This document shows positions 45,480 through 55,922 of a DNA stretch of 64,000 nt, piece after piece. The stretch is from Herpetospermum pedunculosum (Eukaryota > Streptophyta > Magnoliopsida > Cucurbitales > Cucurbitaceae), in the NCBI GenBank assembly GCA_028017165.1, contig CM051528.1, positions 50,977,452-51,041,451 on the forward strand, written 5' to 3'. The notes below the pieces were generated by a model that ran no database searches, had not been told where the DNA came from, and saw only the letters and a list, made by a program, of their open reading frames with translations. The first letter of the stretch is position 1. The number at the start of each line of letters is the position of its first letter. Both the position numbers and the translations under genes were made by a program.

Positions 45480-48400
45480 GTGATCAACAACAGAGAAGCA
45501 CCAAAGCGAGTAGAGAATGAAGAGTCTAGTGCTCCACTGGATTCTCTGCCAAACCATGATCAATCACCACCAAGCACAACAAGGGTGAGGCTGGAACCTA
45601 TCATAGAGGAACCAGAAGAAATTCCAAGGCCTCCACCTGTCATCAAGCGAACTGAATTGCCTACATATGTGCCACCACCTCCATTCCCTAGAAGGCTGAA
45701 GAAAAAACAAGAACAAGAAGTGCACTTTAATAAGTTTTTAGAAATTTTAAAACAAGTGCATGTTAATATCCCATTTGTGGAAGTGTTGCAATCTATGCCT
45801 TCTTATGTTAAATTCTTGAAAGATATAATTACTAACAAGAAAATTATTGGTGAATTTGAAACAGTGAATCTCACTGAGGAGTGCAGTGCTATACTCCAAA
45901 ACAAACTTCCAAAGAAGGAGAAGGATCCTGGTTCGTTCACCTTACCAGTTGAGTTGGGAGGCAAGCACGTGGGCAGAGCTCTGTGTGATCTGGGAGCCAG
46001 CATCAATCTCATGCCCTTGTCTCTATTTCTTCAACTTGGAATAGGAGAAGCACGACCTACTACTGTCACCTTGCAACTTGCAGACAGATCCATAGCATAC
46101 CCTGAGGGTAAAATTGAGGATATACTTGTCAAGGTTGACAAATTCATCTTTCTTGCAGACTTTATCATTCTGGATTATGAGGCAGACAAGGAAGTACCAA
46201 TCTTATTGGGCAGACCATTTCTAGCCACAGGTAGGGCTTTAATCGATGTCCAAAAAGGTGAGCTCACCATGAGAGTTCATGATGAGGAGGTTAAATTCAG
46301 TGTATTTAAAGCTCTAAGGTATCCCTCTCTGATTCTGAATCCTGTGCAAATGTAGATGTAGTAGATGTAGTAGATTCCCTTATGGAAGAACAACTTGAGC
46401 ATGAACTGTTAATTAAGCATGCTACTGACTATGTACAAGTAAATATAGATGACTTAAACATTTCTGAATTAATGGATATACCTGTGGACAACCCTCAGCA
46501 TGTTTGTATGACTAATAAATTGTCTGAGAGAACCTCCAATCCTTTGAAACCATCAATTGAACATCCACCTCTATTAGAATTAAAACCATTGCCTGATCAT
46601 CTTAAGTATGCATATCTAGGAGAGCAAGATACTTTGCCTGTTATCATTTCGTCCAAACTGAGTAAACAACATGAAATTGCGCTAATATTGCTGCTTAAGC
46701 AACATAAAAAAGCTATTGCATGGACGATTGCTGATATAAGAGGTATTAGTCCTTCCTATTGCATGCATAAAATATTGTTGGAAGAGGAACATACACCTAG
46801 GGTAGATCACCAACGTAGGTTGAACCCCTTCATGAAGGAGGTAGTTAAAAAACAAATTATCAAATGGTTAGACGCAGGTGTAATTTTTCCCATAGCCAAT
46901 AGTCAATGGGTGAGTCTGATCGAATGTGTGCCTAAGAAGGGTGGGATGACTGTAATAGTTAATGAGAATAACGAACTAATTCCAACTAGAACTGTTACAG
47001 GATGGAGAGTCTGTATGGACTACAGAAAACTTAATAAAGAAACTAAAAAAGATCATTTTCCTTTACCATTTATAGATCAAATGTTAGATAGAATAGCTGG
47101 CCGAGCCTATTACTTCTTTTTAGATGGTTATTCAGGATATAACCAAATTACCATAGACCCTGTGGACCAGGAGAAAACAACCTTTACATGTCCCTTTGGA
47201 ACATTTGCTTTTCGCAGAATGCCATTTGGCTTATGCAATGCACCAGCAACATTCCAAAGGTGCATGTTGGCCATTTTCTCTGACGTAGATGAGTCCATGA
47301 TAGAAATATTTATGGATGACTTCTCAGTCTTTGGTGATTCTTTTAATAATTGCTTAGAAAACTTAGGACAAGTCCTAACTAGATGTGAGGAGACCAACCT
47401 AGTCTTAAATTGGGAAAAATGCCACTTTATGGTGGAAGAAGGAATAGTCCTAGGTCACAGAGTATCTAGAGCAGGAGTAGAGGTCGATAGGGCCAAAATA
47501 GAAATAATAGAGAAGCTAGTGGAACCTCAAAACGTCAAAGCTATTAGGAGTTTCCTAGGTCATGCAGGTTTTTATAGGAGATTCAATAAAAACTTTTCAA
47601 AAATCTCTAAACCTTTGTGTGAGCTTCTAGAGCTTAACAAACCGTTTGTCTTCTCGAAAGAATGTTTCCTAGCATGGACAACACTTAAAGAAGCCTTAGT
47701 CAAAGCACCAATTATAGTAGGGCCAAACTGGGATCTACCGTTTGAAATGATGTGTGATGCTAGTGACTATGCAGTAGGGGTTATGCTAGGACAAAAAATA
47801 GATAAACTAACACATCCTGTATATTATGCAAGTAAGACTTTAAATGAAGCACAATGTAATTACACGACCACAGAGAAGGAAATGCTAGCTGTAATGTTTG
47901 CCTGTGAAAAGTTTAGGAATTACATTGTAGGCACTAGAACAGTTGTGTACACTGATCACTCTGCACTAAAATATCTAATGAGGAAGGCTGATGCTAAGCC
48001 AAGGTTGATTAGATGGGTATTGTTGTTGCAAGAGTTTGACTTAGACATTAGAGATAAGAAAGGATGCGAAAATGTAGTTGCTGACCATTTATCTAGATTG
48101 CGAAGTAATTGCGAAAAAATTGCTGAGCCAGCAATTTCTGATGCCTTTGTTGATGAGCATGTCTTTGTGTTAGCACATCGTGATAACGATGAGGAACCTT
48201 GGTTTGCGGATATTGCTAATTTCCTTGCCTCGCAGGTTCTACCAACTTTCAAAGGGGGGCAAGAAAAGAAGAGGTTCCTCCACGAAGCTAGGAAGTTCAT
48301 CTGGGACGATCCTACACTTTACAAGACTTGTGCAGACGGATTGCTGAGGAAGTGTGTATCAGCTGCTGAGGCAAAGTCAGTATTGCAGCACTGCCATACG

Positions 48401-49484
48401 TCTCCTTACGGTGGACATTTTGGTGGCCAAAGGACGGCTGTAAAGGTGTTCCAAAGTGGCTACTATTGGCCCACGATCTTCAAGGATGCCCACGACCATG
48501 CACACAGCTGCAATGAGTGTCAACGGACAGGTAACCTCAGTAGGAAGGATGAGATGCCTCTCACCTATATCTTAGAGTTGGAACTCTTCGATGTATGGGG
48601 CATTGACTTCATGGGACCATTCCCTCCATCTTCAGGTAACCTCTATATATTGGTAGCTGTAGATTACGTATCTAAATTGGTAGAAGCCATTGCATGTCCA
48701 TCGAGTGATGCCAAGACAGTCATTAAGTTTCTAAATAGGCATATTTTTACAAGATTTGGTACACCACGTGCAATAATAAGTGATGAGGGAACCCACTTTA
48801 TAAATAAAGCTATGGAAAAGGTACTAGCTAAATACAATGTTAGACATAGAGTAGCAACCCCTTATCACCCACACTCAAATGGACAAGCTGAAATATCCAA
48901 TAGGGAGATCAAGAACATACTTGAAAAAGTGGTTAAACCTAATAGAAAAGACTGGTCTTTTAAGTTGGACGATGCACTTTGAGCGTATAGGACTGCATAT
49001 AAAACACCCTTAGGTATGTCTCCTTATAGGCTAGTATATGGAAAAGCCTGTCACTTACCCTTCGAATTAGAAATCAAAGCCTTTTGGGCCTTAAAAGAGC
49101 TGAATTATTGCGTGACCGATGCTGGAACTTTGCGATCTCTGCAGTTACATGAGTTAGATGAGCTAAGACATATGTCCTAAGAAAATGCTAAAATGTATAA
49201 AAAAAAAAACTAAGATTTGGCATGATAGTAGACATAGGTTCAAGGACTTTAAAAAGGGGCAGCATGTCTTATTATTCAACTCACGGTTAAGGTTATTTCC
49301 AGGCAAACTTAAGTCTAGATGGTCAGGTCCTTTTGTGATAACTAACGTCTTTGTTCATGGTGCTATTGAGATTCGGAACCTACACCAAGGGCAACCGTTC
49401 ATGGTGAATTGCGCGAGGTTGAAGCATTACTATGAGGAAGGAGATGTGCAGACACTCTCGACCTTCCTCCTAGCTGAAGCCTAA
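45480..49484 (+). pseudogene. gag-pol: Element E Gag-Pol (Gag tail, protease, RT, RNase H, integrase), decayed
   Basis: Gag tail and protease (CDLGASINLMPL) are open to about 46325. A 2-bp CT duplication (CCCTCTCTGATT near 46322-46335) then shifts the frame; RT, RNase H and integrase continue from about 46358. RT carries FMDDFS; RNase H has CDASD, TEKEMLA, YTDHSAL and ADHLSRL; integrase has GIDFMG, ISDEGTHF and GQAEISNRE. Further lesions: TGG to TGA at 48980-48982, TAT to TAA near 49178-49180, and one extra A in an A run near 49199-49210. The last part (49185-49484) encodes the GPF-type tail. Between RNase H and integrase the palindrome is kept with paired changes in both arms (48097-48136). 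Confidence 0.94.
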
Positions 49485-49942
49485 GAAGCAATTCGAAAGG
49501 GGATGAGTGACCACTGTGCTCGTCCATCAGAAGGCCATGCCTTAGATTTTTCTTTAAGTATTTTTAGATTGTGTTTTGATTGTTTATTTTTGGTTTTAAT
49601 CACGGATTTTTGTTTGGATTAAAAGGATATTAATGGGAGATCTTTAAGAGGCAATGAGGGAGATGAATCAAGAGGAGAAGATCCACGAAAAAATCTTGCA
49701 AAATCAGAGATTTGGTTGCTAGGATTTTGCAACTCAAATCAAGAAAATCACAACGGTCATGCGGATTAATTGCGGAGGATTTGCGGAGTCCGCAACAGAA
49801 AAGAGCCGTTGGGGAGTACTTGAGTACAAATAGTCGTCGTTGGGATCCTTGCCCTCTACGTTTTCTCAAACCGTTGGAGCTTCAAACACTCAGCCTTCTC
49901 CTTCCTCTGTATCTCCCACACTCAGACCTCAAAGAAACAGCA
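49485..49942 (+). other. Element E pol-ORF3 spacer
   Basis: A noncoding spacer of 458 bp. The clear T-rich TTTTTGTAG acceptor seen in D, F, G and H is not evident here (the region reads TTTGTTTGGATTAAAAGG). A palindromic motif (AATTGCGG...TTTGCGG, 3 nt, CCGCAA) is near 49768-49796. Confidence 0.6.
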
Positions 49943-50645
49943 ATGGTGTCAACACGAGCAGATCGATCCACGCCCAAGAAAGCGTCGCCTGACGCAGAAG
50001 AAGCTGTGAGGGAGGCGCTGCTTTCCTTAGCAGACGCCGATACTGCGCAACTCTCACGGCCTCCGAAGCTACCTGTGCGAAGAAAGAAATGGAAGGTGGC
50101 GACTGAGGTACCTGCTGGTCCCTCTGATCCGGTTGGAACACCCAAGAAAAGGAAGTGGAGAATCGTGATGGATGATTCACCGATCAGGGAGAAAAAGATT
50201 CCCAGCGAGGAGAGCCGAGGGAGTGGCCGCCCATCATTTGAGACGGCCAGGCAGAGCCCCGAACCTTCTCCACAAATGCCGGAGCCTGAAGCTCCACCTG
50301 AAGAGCACCAAGATTCGGTGCCAAGCGACGAGCCGGTGGAGGAAGAAGAGGTGTTTTCCCCCTTAAGGGATGTCAGTCTTGACAGCCCTGTGGAGGGGGA
50401 AAGCAAGGACTCCATGGACGAGACACTGGGGGATTGTCTCCAGTAGATAACCACCAAGGCACGGCTCAAGAAGAAGGCCCCCATGATCGTGAAAGGCAAG
50501 CGGCCAAAGGCCTCCAAACGAGCCAAAAAGAAGAAGGTTGGAGTTGAACCTTCTTTAAAGAAAATGAAGATTGAGGCCGCTGAGTCGGCCAAAGCAAAAA
50601 AGAAGGGGAAAAGGAAGATGTACCCAGAGGACGAACCTCGAGCTG
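49943..50645 (+). pseudogene. Element E ORF3 N-terminal part, nonsense codon and H insertion
   Basis: Starts MVSTRADRSTPKKASPDAEE, more diverged than the D/G and F/H versions but aligned through the PKLPVRRKKWKV and PAGPSDPVGTPKKRKW blocks and the DETLGDCLQ motif. CAG to TAG at 50444-50446 interrupts it. The frame then continues through lysine-rich patches to YPEDEPR before the H LTR at 50646. The conserved C-terminal domain is outside the window. Confidence 0.88.
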
Positions 50646-52361
50646 TGTTGCGTGCTCAATGTGTTAAAATAAGCAAGTAATAAGATAGAGAGAGCACTCA
50701 GAGCATGCAAGCATACATGATCTTATAGCAAGTAGTAAGTATTTTTTCATTCGTTTCCCCACAGAGATTTATTATAAGATACTAGTGAAGTGTAAAGTTA
50801 AGAAAGAATGGGTGGATTTGATGGGGTCAAATTGGTTTTAAATTGCCTAACTCCTAAGGGATATGTAAAGGATAGCAACATAAACAGATGCAAGTCAAAG
50901 CTAAACTCAAACGAAAAGAGAAGAAATTAATAAACGAAGAAGAAGACAGCTAAACAGAATTGTAACTTAGTAGAATTGCGGAAGCAGCAATTCTACCGCA
51001 ATTTTCCTAACAGCGAAAATGTTTAAAATGGAGAAACAAGGGCTACTAATGACTCTCCTATAGGCATTTTTATACGATTCTCAAGCATTGGATCAACACT
51101 CTATGCATCAAACTCACTCAATCTCATGTATCGTCCGATTCCATGCATTAGATTCTTTAGTTTACTCATGTCCAAGTAAGGTCTTAAGCATCTTGTTAAA
51201 GCAGAAAGTTATGGTTTGTACTAGGAAAACGCCTATTCCTAGGTCGTTTTCTGGCTACCTTGAAAGGCTAGCATGAGTGTGTGACTCTGAACTCTTACTC
51301 CTTTCAGAGGTTAGGAGTTCTTTGGACAAAATGGATGGCCAATCGAAATTGCCCGTGGGATGAAGCTTACACACAATCAATGCTTCGAGAGCTATCCTAC
51401 ATGCTTGGTTCACGTTTTTTAGCCTATAGTGTTGTCATTAGCATGCCCCTATGTGACTTAGTTACTCATGGATGTGGGGAGAACAGAAATAGAAGATAAA
51501 ACAGACATGTTCAGAAGGAATTTAAAGACAAGATAGTAGGGAAAAACAGTGGATCGCAAAGGCAAGAAACTGTGAAATGCTGAATTTTGCTTTTGATTAC
51601 TTGAATGTTTGAATGGACAAAGGAAAGCTTAAAGTGAATAACATAAAGGCAGAAAGCAACGAAATGTAATAAACTAGCCACTAGAAGGTAAACAACAACT
51701 AAACAATGCTGGAAATTAGAAATGAAAGGCAGAAAGCAGTAAAAGAGCTTGAACGCCTCGTCGCAACCGCTTCGGCTGAAGGATGAGAAAGATCAGCCTT
51801 GCTTGGATGAATCCAATCGGGAGAGAAGATAAATCTCCTCTCCTTCCTATCAGATTATCGATTCCAACAGCTGAGCTTCGCAAACCAACAGACGGCAATG
51901 AAGAACAGGAGAAAAGATGGAGCTGCGAGAAGACTTCTACGCTTTCGGATGATGATTGAACCCTCGACTTTGACCCCCTTTTATAGTAATCTGCAGGTGC
52001 GTTTGGGCCAAGGAGAACCATCAATCTTCAACGTCGTACTTCAAAATGGATGGAGGAGAAAGAACGAATCCCTGAAATAACGGAAATTAACAGAAAAAGA
52101 TCAGTCAACTTACGGTTTTCACTTGAAACATTGCGGTTTCAGCAATGTTTCCGCAATGCTGTCGCAATGTAGTTTTTTCATTCTTTTACTTCGGTTTTCA
52201 ATCCTTTTCATTCCTTTTGCACACAAGTCCTAATTTAGCTACCTTCTTTTAATTCTCACAAATAAGCATAGGTTTAAGTAAAATCCTATTAAAAACACCT
52301 AAGAGTGTGCATCTTTCTAAGCTAAATAAGTCCTAAATAAGTCACTTTTGGAGACATAACA
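50646..52361 (-). repeat. Element H 3' LTR (1716 bp)
   Basis: TGTTATGTCTCC at 52361 to CAACA at 50646. U3 heptamer cluster near 52130-52170; U5 cluster near 50975-51003. Confidence 0.94.
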
Positions 52362-52374
52362 CACCCCCAAACTT
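52362..52374 (-). other. Element H 3' polypurine tract
   Basis: AAGTTTGGGGGTG on the minus strand, abutting the LTR. Confidence 0.9.
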
Positions 52375-53802
52375 AAGGTTTTGCTCGTCCTCGAGCAAAC
52401 TAAGGACTTACTTAGGCTGCTGTTTCATCTTCTTTAACCACTTACTGACTCCCCTATATCCCTATCTATAGCAGTGTTGTCCTGTGACACACTTCTAAGC
52501 TTAAAACTACCCTCTTATCTAGCTTCTTCTGACTTCGCATGCCTAATACTCCTGCTGTTTTCATTAACTCCCTACAACTGATCTACTTGCTTTTGTCATA
52601 TCATGCCACTATCCCTAAGGTTTCAAATTCTACCTAGCTTTACCCCAGACTCAGTACATGCTTCTAGTTTTTACTTATGAGCTACCTAGGATTCCTTAGA
52701 GTCATGCCAGTCTTAGTATTAACAGTGACAGTAGTACTTTAAGAGAACAACCTAAACCCTGGCATCACTACATTGGACATACATTCATCTCTCTAAACAA
52801 CCCTACAAGCTACAACTTTGCGCTCAGCTAATTGAGGATCAGAGTTCTTTTTAATCAGGACATCTAAGCCACAAAGTTGCAACTCCTAGGTATACATTCT
52901 TCTTCTCTATTTTTTTTTTTTCTGTTTCTTTCACACTTTGGTGGAGCCTCTCCTTTGGTTGCCTTTTGATGCAATGCCACTTGTGGATTACACACTTGGC
53001 ACTGATTACTCAGCAACCTAAGAGAGACACCCCTCTTTATTCTATTTTTTTTTCAGCTCATTATTTTTTGTAAAGGAGAAGAAGAATGCTTATGTTTTTA
53101 AGGGAGAGAGGAATGTTCCTAGGCCTAGGGTGGCCTCCCCCAAACTTAAACTACTCATTGTCCCCAATGAGTGTCTGAGGTGGCACACCCCCAAACTATC
53201 CTAGAAGCATCTAGTCTAAGGTAAAACAAAGAGAATCTAAAAGTCCTAGGCATAGACAGAACACTCTAAAAGGAAATATCACAGCAGCAGAAATTTGAAA
53301 AAAAACAGACAGGTAAGGACTTAAAGCTATGCATGCTGAGCACTGTTTGGAGGTGAATTTAAACTATCGAAGGGTGTCCTATGACACTCATCCAGCATGC
53401 TTTGAGATAAGCTATATAAGGTAGTCATGATAGCAGCAAAAGAAAGAATTTAAACAGAACCAGCCTAACTAAACAGACAGTCAAAAACAGGCATTCAGTA
53501 ATAAAAATTGCGGTTTCCGCAATTATTTCGCAATAAAGACAGGGCAGATATATCATTGATTAAGGCCCCTATGCATGCTTTTTCCAGTCATCCAAGCTAT
53601 ACAAAAAGGAAACTAACCTAATCTACCTAATCAGCTATCATCAGACTACACTAAACAATTTAAAAATTAACACTAAACAACTAAAACAGATCAAAAGATT
53701 TAACTCAAAACAACATAATGTACATGCTTCAACAAAAAGCAGTTTTAATTTTTTTTTCTAAGGGAACAGCAATACTCCCTTTAGTGCTCCTCAAACTAGC
53801 AC
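52375..53802 (-). other. Element H 3' noncoding region
   Basis: No supported gene. The second polypurine tract (AGTTTGGGGGTG) is at 53186-53197, 836 bp from the LTR. A palindromic cluster (AATTGCGG, TTT, CCGCAATT, then CGCAAT) is near 53506-53534. Confidence 0.75.
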
Positions 53803-55470
53803 TCATACATCTTCCTCATCATCAGTCCCTCGTGGTCGTGGAGGCACCCATAGAGACAGTAGGTTCGTGGGAAAGTTAGGGAAGACGCATCCCAGTTGGT
53901 CAGCAACTTCCTTGTCCCTCGCCTGTGCGTATGTGGCCCATTGAGCCATCCTCTTCTGTAAATCCATCAGGCACGCCATGGACAGTGTTTGAGCAGCAGC
54001 CAATCTATCCAGCTCGAACTCCATGTTCCCCTTCCTTCTCAGCCTCAAGCCTGTAGGCAGCTCCAAGTGGCCTGTGTAAGCCATCTGCTGTTCCATCCGC
54101 TCAATGGGGACCCCTGCACGCAAGCATAGTTTAGTAATAGTATTAGGGAAGAACAATGGACCCTTACCCTTCTTGGCGCAGTCAGCAATGGCAGCTGCAA
54201 TGACTTCGCCCACGTTGATTGTGAGACCTCGCATCATTGCATAGACCAGCAGCGATCTGCTCTGGTTGATTGTGGTCTCATGGGTCACGGGGGACAGCTT
54301 CCTCCTCACGAAGGAAAACTAGACAGCCGCCTTAGCTGTGAGGTTGGCACTCATGAGAGTGTGCCTCCCATTGCGCGACACGGTCCATGATACTTCAGGC
54401 TGGCCAATGATCCGAATGGCCTCCTCCAAGACAGCTTCTGTAGGCTCATCAACGATCCTTGAATAATCAGTGTGTTTCTGGCCCTTGAGGCCGTAGGCTT
54501 CGTTGATTGCCTTTGCTGAGAAGTCTACTTCAACTCCCCTGACCACAGACAAGCCCTCCTCAGAATTCCTCAAATTGGCGTAGAAGTCATACACCATGCT
54601 TGTGTAAGCTGGATTGGGTGGTCTGCACAACTCCTCCCAGCCGTGATTCGTAATTCCTGCGCGCAAGAATTGCGGCAGGTCAGCAGGTTTGTCGAGGAAG
54701 CCCTTCTCGTGCAGCAGCTCCCTTTTCCTCAGCTCAATGCCTCTAGACTCAGCGTCAGAAGACACGTACCTCACTGATTGAGGATCATCTTCAGGGTAAA
54801 GCTTGGCTTTCCCTTTGTCTTTCGGCTTGGCTGACTCCGCAGCCTCCATCTTGAGCTTCTTCAGGGATGGATCATCACTCTCCTTCTCTGATGAAGGCAC
54901 CCTCTTGGCTTTCTTTTTCTTTGATTTCTTGGACCGTTTGGCCTTAACAATCTTGACGGCCTTCTTATTCTTCAACCTCGCCTTGGTTGTAATCTGGTGG
55001 AGGCAAGCCCCCAGTGTCTCGTATATAGAATCATCCTTCTGCGCAGGACTCCCAAGGCTGGCTTCCCTCAACGGAGAGAAGACCTCTTCTTCCTCAGCTT
55101 CCCCACTGCCCTGCGTCGATTCTTGGTACTCCCCATACGGGAATTCAGGGTCAGGCCGTGGAGAAGTGGGCGATGCCTCAGGGCTCTCTGCTGGTGGGGT
55201 ACACTCAGAACTCTGCGGTGATGAAGGCAGCTCAGGGCTGCGAACCGGTGGGGATGGTGAAGGGCTGTGCTCGGCTGTCTCGTAGGATGGCTGGCCTAGT
55301 TCTTGACTCTCCACAGAGGGAGTCTTTTTCTTGATTTCTTCTTCGGCCATAGCCATACTCCATTTGCGCTTCTTGGGTGTGCCTGCTGGTTCAGAGGGTC
55401 CAGCAGGTATCTCCGTAACTACCTTCCACTTCTTCTTGGACGCAGATCGTTCGGCTCTTGTTAGCACCAT
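53803..55470 (-). pseudogene. Element H ORF3, internal deletion and nonsense codon
   Basis: Starts MVLTRAERSASKK and passes directly to KWKVVTEIPAG. Relative to F, 35 codons are missing in frame between two AAGAAG (Lys-Lys) repeats. TGG to TAG at 54319-54321 then splits the conserved domain; the remainder (54318-53803) is open to the normal end. Otherwise it has the same linker, lysine patches and conserved C-terminal domain as F. Confidence 0.9.
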
Positions 55471-55922
55471 CGTTGAATTGTGGAGATTTGGAGAGAGGAA
55501 TCACAGATGAAGAGAAAAGCAGCTTTCTTGGAGTTCAGATAATGGGAGAATCGTACGGATCAACGCGCCTCTAACGGATATAAAGAAAACACAAAAAATC
55601 CCAACGGCTATATTTTTGCGGATTCTGCAAATCCAGCGCAATCCTAGTGACCGTTGGAGATTTTCTGCATTTAAATGTAAATCTTTGCTCAACCGTATCT
55701 TTGATTTGGCCCAATATCTTTTTGATCTTTTTAGCTGGATTTAATCTCCTTGATTCCCTCTATTGATTCCCTACAAAAAGAAATAAAATCAACATCAAAT
55801 TCGTAATTAAAATCATACAAACATATACACAAATGATAACCGGAAAAATGGAAAAAATAAACTAAGGCATGAGCCCCGTCTGGACGAGCACAGCAATCAC
55901 TCGTCCTCTCTCGTTCTTAATT
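55471..55922 (-). other. Element H pol-ORF3 spacer
   Basis: A noncoding spacer of 452 bp with the conserved candidate splice acceptor (CTTTTTGTAG then GGAATC on the minus strand, near 55770) and a diverged palindromic motif near 55616-55643. Confidence 0.6.

Larger units (their letters stand above)
45480..50645 (+). mobile_element. Element E (part 2): outer Athila element, gag end to ORF3
   Basis: Resumes E's gag immediately after F, starting with the duplicated GTGAT. It runs through protease, RT, RNase H, integrase and the start of ORF3, where H is inserted. The remaining ORF3 and 3' LTR lie right of the window beyond H, I and J. Its several lesions fit it being the oldest component. Confidence 0.94.
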
